64,000 nt of DNA from Methylorubrum salsuginis (GTDB lineage: Bacteria; Pseudomonadota; Alphaproteobacteria; Rhizobiales; Beijerinckiaceae). The notes beneath the pieces are model-generated. The model was not told the origin of the DNA. It worked only from the letters and a program-made list of their open reading frames with translations, and ran no database searches. This document shows positions 56,287 to 64,000 of the stretch, piece by piece. The stretch is taken from NCBI RefSeq assembly GCF_900114375.1, contig NZ_FOSV01000001.1, forward strand, positions 62,001 through 126,000, in the 5' to 3' direction. The stretch's first letter is position 1, and the number at the start of each line of letters is the position of its first letter. A program made the translations under genes and the position numbers.

Positions 56287-57459
56287 ATGGATAGGGCAGG
56301 GCGCAGCTATCTCGACCATAACGCAACCTCCCCGGCACGGCCGGAGGTGGCGGCGGCGGTCGCGCGCGCGCTGAGCCTGCCGGGCAACCCGTCCTCGATC
56401 CACGCCGAGGGCCGCGCCGCCCGCCACGCGCTCCAGGAGGCGCGCGCGCGCCTTGCCGCCCTCGTCGGCGCGGCGCCGGAGCGGGTCGTCTTCACCAGCG
56501 GCGGCACCGAGGCCGCCAACGCCGTCCTGTCGGGGGCCCTGCGCCGCCGGGATTGCCCGGCGCCGACCCGACTGATGATCTCGGCGACCGAGCATCCCTG
56601 CGTCACCGCGGGCCACCGCTTTCCGCAAGAAGCGGTCGAGGTCCTGCCGGTGGACGCGGCCGGGCGGCTCTGCCTCGACGTGCTCGCCACGCGGCTCGAT
56701 GCCTGCCGCGACGAAGCCGTGCTGATTTCGGTGCATGCGGCCAACAACGAGACCGGCGTAGTGCAGCCGCTCGCCGAGATCGTGCGCCTCGCCCGCGCCC
56801 ATGGCCGGGCGCTGGTCCACAGCGACGCGGTGCAGGCGGTCGGAAAGATCTCCGTGGGCCTCGACGCCCTCGGGCTCGATGCCCTGACCCTGTCGGGCCA
56901 CAAGTTCGCCGCGCCCAAGGGCATCGGCGCCCTGGTGCTGGCCGAGGGCGTGACGCTGGAGACCGCCTTCCTGCGCGGCGGCGGCCAGGAGGCGCGGCTG
57001 CGTTGCGGCACCGAGAATCTTGTCGGGATCGTCGGAATGGGCGAGGCGGCCGAGATCGCCCGCAAGGCGCTCGACGCCGAGGCCGTGCGCCTCGCGGGCC
57101 TTCGCGATGCCCTTCAGAATCGGATAAGGGCGCTCGCCCCCGGCGCGGTGGTGTTCGGCGAGGGCGCCTCGCGCCTGCCCAATACCCTGAGCTTCTCCGT
57201 GCCGGGTCTGGAGGCGGCGACCGCGCTGATCGCCCTCGATCTCGCGGGCGTGGCCGTCTCTTCGGGCTCGGCCTGCGCCTCGGGCAAGGTCGCCCGCTCG
57301 CCGGTGCTCGCCGCCATGGGCGTGAGCCCTGCGCTGGCCGCAGGGGCGCTGCGCGTGAGTTTGGGCTGGAATTCGGACGACGCCGACCTGCGACGCTTCC
57401 TCGAGGGGTTCGAACGGGTCGTGTCGTCCCTATATCAACGGCGAGGGCAGGCCGCCTGA
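56287..57459 (+). CDS. Cysteine desulfurase, NifS/IscS type (first SUF-cluster desulfurase)
   Basis: This 390-residue PLP enzyme takes sulfur from cysteine for iron-sulfur cluster assembly. The N terminus 'RSYLDHNATSPARPEV' and the PLP lysine in 'TLSGHKFAAPKGIG' are typical. The catalytic cysteine lies in the long loop 'SSGSACASGK', which is the class I (NifS/IscS) form. That differs from the class II SufS at the end of the cluster. Start at ATG 56287 behind AAGGA; an in-frame ATG at 56206 would add a 27-residue tail of no family resemblance. It is the first gene after the Irr-like boxes. Confidence 0.9.
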   Translation: MDRAGRSYLDHNATSPARPEVAAAVARALSLPGNPSSIHAEGRAARHALQEARARLAALVGAAPERVVFTSGGTEAANAVLSGALRRRDCPAPTRLMISATEHPCVTAGHRFPQEAVEVLPVDAAGRLCLDVLATRLDACRDEAVLISVHAANNETGVVQPLAEIVRLARAHGRALVHSDAVQAVGKISVGLDALGLDALTLSGHKFAAPKGIGALVLAEGVTLETAFLRGGGQEARLRCGTENLVGIVGMGEAAEIARKALDAEAVRLAGLRDALQNRIRALAPGAVVFGEGASRLPNTLSFSVPGLEAATALIALDLAGVAVSSGSACASGKVARSPVLAAMGVSPALAAGALRVSLGWNSDDADLRRFLEGFERVVSSLYQRRGQAA

Positions 57460-57545
57460 GCCGAGGCTCAGCGCCGCCCGCCCAAGCCCATCATTGTCGT
57501 TGAAACCCCCGGTCCTTGAAACCGGAGTTGGTCAGGAGAGGCTGA

Positions 57546-59015
<1,470 letters not shown>

Positions 59016-59035
59016 TCGAGGGCTACGACCCGGAC

Positions 59036-59275
59036 GTGCTGCGCGCAGCCCACCGGCACAGCGTGTGGCACGGGGATGAGGTGAGGAGCAGCCCGCTCTG
59101 CGGCTGCTTCTATTGCCTGGAAATCTTCGCGCCGGATGAAATCATGGAGTGGATCGACAAGAGCTCGACCGCTCTGTGTCCCCGGTGCGGCATCGACGCA
59201 GTAATCGGCGAGATGTCCGGATATCCAATCCGGAACGCCACCTTCCTGCGGGCGATGCATCAGGAATGGTTTTGA
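59036..59275 (+). CDS. Small Cys-rich (zinc-ribbon-like) protein inserted between sufB and sufC
   Basis: The frame encodes 79 residues from GTG 59036; the true start might be slightly upstream because homologue-like sequence (IEGYDPDVLRAAH) extends into the sufB-gap. The protein has CGCFYC (residues ~22-27) and CPRCG (near residue 48), four or five cysteines in a zinc-ribbon-like arrangement. Further motifs are 'FAPDEIMEWID' and 'AVIGEMSGYPI'. I recall similar uncharacterised cytoplasmic proteins in proteobacteria, but no function. Position inside the operon, 20 bases after sufB and 15 before sufC, implies co-expression with Fe-S assembly. Confidence 0.75.
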   Translation: MLRAAHRHSVWHGDEVRSSPLCGCFYCLEIFAPDEIMEWIDKSSTALCPRCGIDAVIGEMSGYPIRNATFLRAMHQEWF

Positions 59276-59290
59276 AGGACGTGAACGAAC

Positions 59291-60042
<752 letters not shown>

Positions 60043-60043
<1 letters not shown>

Positions 60044-61365
60044 TGGCCGACGTCACCAACCTCCGCTCCCCCGCCGAGGCCGGGCTGTCGAAGCTGTTCG
60101 AGTCCTCGCGCAAGGCGTTCGCCAGCGAATCCGCGATCAGCCGCGAGGAGGCGTTCCGCTTCTTCGAGGCGACCGGCCTGCCGAGCCGCCGGGTCGAGGC
60201 GTTCAAGTACACGGATCTCCGCGCCGCCATCACCGAGGCCGCTCCGCCGGCGGAAGCACCCTCCGAGGCGGCCGCCAAGGAAGCGGTCGCGGGCGCCACG
60301 GGCTTTGTCGGGGTCGAGGCCGTGCGCCTCACCTTCGTCAACGGTCATCTCGTGCCGGCCCTGTCGGACCTCGACCGGGTCCCCGAGGGCGTCACCGTCA
60401 CGGCCCTCAACGAGGCGCTGTCGAAGGGCGACGAGCGCCTGAAGCTGCTCGCCCCCGTCGAGCAAGTGCGCGAGAACCCGGTCTATCAGCTCAACACCGC
60501 CTTCCTGGCGGACGGCGCGCTGATCTCGGTCGCGGCCGGCGCCAAGCCCGCCACGCCCGTGCATCTGCGCTTCGTCGGCACCGGTGACACGTCGTTCTCG
60601 ACCGCGACCCGCGTGCTGGTCGATGTCGGCGCGGGCGCCGAGTTCTTCCTGCTGGAGAGCCACGAGGGGCCGTCCGGGCTGATCTACCAGCCGAACGATG
60701 CGCTCGACGTGCGCATCGGCGAGGACGCCGCCTTCCGCCACAGCCGGATCAACCGCGAGGGTGACGCGGCCATCGCGCTCTCCACCTTGTCGGCCCGGCT
60801 CGACGCGCGGGCCCAGCTGGAGACGGTCAACCTCGTGACCGGCGCCAAGCTCTCGCGCCATCAGCTCTACCTGCACATCGCGGGCGAGGATGCCAACGCC
60901 GTCGTCAACGGCGCGGCCCTGCTGGGCGACGGCCAGCTGGCGGACTCGACCCTGCTCGCCGACCACGCGGCGACCGGAGGGGTGGGCCGCGAGATGTTCA
61001 AGACGGTGATCGACGGCGAGTCGACCGGCGTGTTCCAGGGCAAGATCATCGTCCGCCAGGTCGCGCAGCAGACCGACGGCAAGATGAAGTCCGATTGCCT
61101 GCTCCTCAAGGACGAGGGGCAGATGATGAACAAGCCGGAACTCGAAATCTTCGCCGACGACGTCGCCTGCGGCCACGGCGCCACCTGCGGCGCGCCGGAC
61201 GAGGAGCTGCTGTTCTACCTCATGGCCCGCGGCCTGCCGCGCGCCACCGCCGAGAGCCTGCTCGTCCAGGCCTTCGTCGGCGAGGCGGTCGAGGCGGTGA
61301 CCCACGAGGGCGCGCGGGATGCGCTGATCGGCGGGATCGAGGCCTGGCTGAAGGCGCGGGGGTGA
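60043..61365 (+). CDS. sufD: SufD, Fe-S assembly complex subunit
   Basis: This 440-residue partner of SufB has the N-terminal helical part ('FFEATGLPSRRVEAFKYTDLR') and the C-terminal beta-helix with 'SRHQLYLHIAGEDANAVVNG', 'QTDGKMKSDCLLLKDEGQMMNKPELEIFADDVACGHG' (outline) and 'LVQAFVGEAVEAV'. The conserved histidine in 'CGHGATCG' is present. It starts at ATG 60043, overlapping sufC, and ends in GTGA shared with the following membrane-protein gene. Confidence 0.95.
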
Positions 61366-62018
61366 GCGCGCACGGCTACGATGCCGCGACAGCCGGGCGC
61401 CATCTGGTGCTCGGCTGGCGATGGCCGCGCGCCGCCATGCGCGAGGCGGCGGGGATCGACGAGGGAGGACGGCTCTGCCTCGTCCTGCTGTCCACCGCCT
61501 TCGTCGTTCTGACGGATCCGAGCGAGAACGGCTTTGTACGCCTTGTCGCCGCGAAGGCCGTGAACACGGGGACATCGGCGGTCACGCTCGGGCAGATCGC
61601 CCTGCTGGGAGCCGCGTCCCTCCTTCTTGCCCTGGTCTTCTACGTCCTGATGGCTGGAGCCCTGTGGCTGCTGACCCGACGAGGGGCCGCCGAGCCTCCG
61701 TTTGCGGTCCTGCGTTCGGTGGTCGCCGTCGCGAGCTGGGTCTCGACGGCACCGGTCGTCGTCGCCACGTTGATCGGGTCCGTCACCGGTTTGGACCTTG
61801 CCGGAGCGATCCTGTTCCTGGGCCTGTGCACGGTGTACACCGCACTCTGCCTGTCCGAGGCCACGGGGCTCGATGCCCGCGCCGCCACCCGTCGCACGTT
61901 CGGCTCGGTCATCCTCGCGACGGTCGCGAGCGGCATCGCTGCCGTGGGCGGCATCGGGTTCTACAAGGCGCTGATCCCCGACGAGGCGACGACCATCGTC
62001 GGGAAGAAGGCGCCGTGA
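61362..62018 (+). CDS. Five-helix membrane protein within the SUF cluster (Yip1-like)
   Basis: This 218-residue protein starts at GTG 61362 inside the sufD stop (GTGA), and its own stop overlaps sufS as GTGA. Such double coupling is strong evidence of a real gene. Five helices are predicted: ~38-51, 75-104, 118-142, 146-165 and 178-200. The N terminus (~35 residues) is cytosolic and amphipathic ('WRWPRAAMREAAG'). The hydrophobic pattern recalls Yip1-domain proteins. A membrane protein is not part of the standard SUF machinery; I do not know its role. Confidence 0.8.
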   Translation: MSAHGYDAATAGRHLVLGWRWPRAAMREAAGIDEGGRLCLVLLSTAFVVLTDPSENGFVRLVAAKAVNTGTSAVTLGQIALLGAASLLLALVFYVLMAGALWLLTRRGAAEPPFAVLRSVVAVASWVSTAPVVVATLIGSVTGLDLAGAILFLGLCTVYTALCLSEATGLDARAATRRTFGSVILATVASGIAAVGGIGFYKALIPDEATTIVGKKAP

Positions 62019-63289
62019 TTGATGTCATGAACGCGAACGCGCCGCTGCGCACCGATCGAGGCACCATGAGTTACGACGTCCAGGCGATCCGCCGGGAATT
62101 CCCGATTCTCTCGGAAAAGGTCTACGGCAAGCCGCTGGTCTATCTCGACAACGCGGCCTCGTCGCAGAAGCCGAAGGCGGTGATCGACGCCATGGTCTCG
62201 TGCATGCAGACCGGCTACGCCAACGTCCATCGCGGCCTGCACTACATGGCCAACGCCGCCACCGAAGGCTTCGAGGGCGCGCGCGAGACCACGCGCCAGT
62301 TCCTCAACGCCGCCTCGACCGACGAGATCATCTTCACCCGCAACGCGACGGAAGCCTACAACCTCGTGGCGTCGTCGATGGGGCAGGCCGGGCTGATCGG
62401 GGAGGGGGACGAGATCATCCTCTCGATCATGGAGCACCACTCCAACATCGTCCCCTGGCACTTCTTGCGCGAGCGCAAGGGCGCCGTCATCAAGTGGGCG
62501 CCGGTCGACGACGAAGGCAACTTCCTGGTCGAAGAGTACGAAAAACTCTTCACCCCGCGCACCAAGATGGTCGCGATCACCCACATGTCGAACGTGCTCG
62601 GCACGGTGACGCCGGCCGAAGAGATCGTCCGCATCGCCCATGCCCACGGCGTGCCGGTGCTGCTCGATGGGGCGCAGAGCGCCGTCCACCGGGCGGTGGA
62701 CGTGAAGGCGCTCGACTGCGATTTCTTCGTGTTCACCGGCCACAAGGTCTACGGGCCGACCGGGATCGGCGTGCTCTACGGCAAGAAGGAATGGCTGGAG
62801 CGGCTGCCCCCCTATCAGGGCGGCGGCGAGATGATCCGCACCGTCAGCCAGGACGCGATCACCTACAACGACCCGCCCCACCGCTTCGAGGCGGGCACGC
62901 CGGCGATCATCGAGGCGGTGGGCCTCGGCGCGGCGCTCGAATTCATGATGAAGCTCGGGCGCGACCGGATCGAGGCGCACGAGGCGGCGCTGACCGCCTA
63001 CGCGCAGGAGCGGCTGGGCGCGATGAATTCGCTCACCCTGATCGGCACGGCGCGGGACAAGGGCGGCGTCATCGCCTTCGAGATGAAGGGCGCGCATGCC
63101 CACGACGTCGCTACCATCATCGACCGGCAGGGCGTGGCGGTGCGGGCCGGCACCCACTGCGCCATGCCGCTCCTCAACCGCTTCGGCGTCACCTCGACCT
63201 GTCGCGCCTCGTTCGGCCTGTATAATACGACCGACGAGATCGACGCGCTGGCCGAGGCGCTGACCAAGGCCGAGATGCTGTTCTCTTGA
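62015..63289 (+). CDS. sufS: SufS, class II cysteine desulfurase
   Basis: This 424-residue PLP enzyme has the PLP lysine in 'FTGHKVYGPTGIG' and the catalytic cysteine in 'RAGTHCAMPLL', the short-loop SufS/CsdA form. 'YLDNAASSQKP' and 'ANVHRGLHYMA' near the N terminus are typical. The start may be GTG 62015 (coupled GTGA, with AAGAAGG upstream) or ATG 62027. No sufE is seen; SufS of this class usually needs SufE or SufU for sulfur transfer, so it must lie outside the window. Confidence 0.94.
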   Translation: MIDVMNANAPLRTDRGTMSYDVQAIRREFPILSEKVYGKPLVYLDNAASSQKPKAVIDAMVSCMQTGYANVHRGLHYMANAATEGFEGARETTRQFLNAASTDEIIFTRNATEAYNLVASSMGQAGLIGEGDEIILSIMEHHSNIVPWHFLRERKGAVIKWAPVDDEGNFLVEEYEKLFTPRTKMVAITHMSNVLGTVTPAEEIVRIAHAHGVPVLLDGAQSAVHRAVDVKALDCDFFVFTGHKVYGPTGIGVLYGKKEWLERLPPYQGGGEMIRTVSQDAITYNDPPHRFEAGTPAIIEAVGLGAALEFMMKLGRDRIEAHEAALTAYAQERLGAMNSLTLIGTARDKGGVIAFEMKGAHAHDVATIIDRQGVAVRAGTHCAMPLLNRFGVTSTCRASFGLYNTTDEIDALAEALTKAEMLFS

Positions 63290-63356
63290 ATTTTTGGGAG
63301 TCTCGGTCGTTGGCTTCCGGCACAGGCCGGAGCCCGGCGACCGGAGGAGTGATCCG

Positions 63357-63740
63357 ATGAGCGCAGACGCCACCATCACCGGCGGCACCAACGCCCCCGC
63401 CCTCGCGGCGGCCCAGGCGATCCCGGCCGAGGAGATCGACCGCCTGACCGACGACATCGTCGCGGCGCTGAAGTCGGTCTACGACCCCGAGATCCCCGCC
63501 GACATCTACGAGCTCGGCCTGATCTACCGCGTCCAGATCGAGGACGACCGGCGCGTCCTGATCGACATGACGCTCACCGCCCCGGGCTGCCCGGTGGCCG
63601 GCGAGATGCCGGGCTGGGTCGAGAACGCGGTGACCGCGGTGCCGGGCGTGCAGTCCTGCCAGGTCACGATGGTGTTCGACCCGCCGTGGGACCAGAGCCG
63701 CATGTCCGACGAGGCCCGCGTCGCGCTCGACATGTGGTAG
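63357..63740 (+). CDS. sufT: SufT-like DUF59/MIP18 Fe-S assembly protein
   Basis: This 127-residue protein has the DUF59 fold: 'DDIVAALKSVYDPEIPADIYELGLIYRVQI' opens the domain, followed by 'DMTLTAPGCPVAGEMPGWV' with the conserved cysteine, and 'FDPPWDQSRMSDEARVALDMW' ends it. This form, at the end of SUF clusters, is called SufT and helps maturation of Fe-S proteins. Start at ATG 63357 behind GGAGGAG. It follows sufS by 67 bases and is the last gene I can recognise. Confidence 0.93.
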   Translation: MSADATITGGTNAPALAAAQAIPAEEIDRLTDDIVAALKSVYDPEIPADIYELGLIYRVQIEDDRRVLIDMTLTAPGCPVAGEMPGWVENAVTAVPGVQSCQVTMVFDPPWDQSRMSDEARVALDMW

Positions 63741-64000
63741 AGGGGGCGCCGCTTTACCCGGGCTTCGGCACGAAGTCGCAGGAGTCTGGCCGGCCGCACC
63801 CCTTCGAGGACGTTGCCTACCGTACCGTCCGACCCTTTGATGCCAGGGTACCGCTGCGGTCGCGTCGAGGCGTCGGCACGATCCCGCCGGGCGCATCGGC
63901 GCCCTCGACCGGGACGGCCTGCGCGACGGGATCGATATCGCCCGCTCCGATCTGACGCCTCAGAAAATCTCGGACGGAGCCCGGCTGTGCCTGCCACCCT
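63741..64000. other. Right end of window, no gene recognised
   Basis: In these 260 bases the open frames are short and arginine/proline-rich, typical of GC-rich non-coding DNA. A SufA/IscA-type gene often follows sufT, but none begins here. It could begin just beyond the edge. Confidence 0.4.

Overview
The window looks like a chromosomal segment of an alphaproteobacterium of the Methylobacterium/Methylorubrum type. The evidence is a base composition near 70% GC, short-gap and 4-base-overlap operons (ATGA/GTGA), frequent GTG and TTG starts, two intracellular polyhydroxyalkanoate (PHA) depolymerases, a one-operon SUF system behind Irr-like iron boxes, and intergenic mosaic hairpin repeats. This is an inference from gene content; there is no rRNA or other taxonomic marker. 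I see no rRNA, tRNA, transposase, integrase or CRISPR array.

Layout. 1-1509: 3' part of an RNA-repair polynucleotide kinase-phosphatase-ligase. 1523-5568: oligopeptide-type ABC importer (binding protein and two permeases, no ATPase) with a GlcG/HbpS-like gene. 5684-7783: AT-rich, probably foreign TPR/glycosyltransferase-like gene. 8247-13935: OsmC, UDP-glucuronate decarboxylase, a YdiJ-like FAD/Fe-S dehydrogenase and a stress-type SDR. 13958-16460: GntR/MFS divergent pair beside a truncated hydroxypyruvate isomerase. 16689-20453: hypothetical protein, a large DUF2339 membrane protein and a PilZ-like small protein. 20803-25819: Crp/Fnr regulator, potABC-like importer, flippase-like membrane protein and ferredoxin. 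26042-28570: KpsE-like chain-length/export protein, a small protein and an ankyrin protein.

28694-36221 is an accessory-looking stretch. It has a serralysin-like RTX protease, glycerol kinase overlapping an exported MetX-like hydrolase, then a second, lower-GC RTX protein bounded by 97-base direct repeats of the hydrolase 3' end. 36466-39786: chemotaxis receptor, hypothetical protein, glycerophosphodiesterase and RidA. 39885-43957 is the most distinctive locus. A C39-peptidase ABC exporter and a HlyD adaptor (minus strand) diverge from a 66-residue double-glycine-leader peptide (plus strand), which together form a compact microcin-like secretion cassette, followed by an AraC regulator.

45267-55986: argD-argF, a glutathione transferase, PHA depolymerase 1, rpsU, a lone receiver protein, a class II glutamine amidotransferase, an aldehyde dehydrogenase, PHA depolymerase 2 and a small alpha/beta hydrolase. 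56114-63740: tandem Irr-type boxes followed by a nine-gene SUF cluster: NifS-like desulfurase, sufB, a small Cys-rich protein, sufC, sufD, a membrane protein, sufS and sufT. (The count of nine includes the promoter-proximal control region as one unit; there are eight genes.) The two unusual members are the Cys-rich protein and the membrane protein. The last 260 bases hold nothing I can identify.
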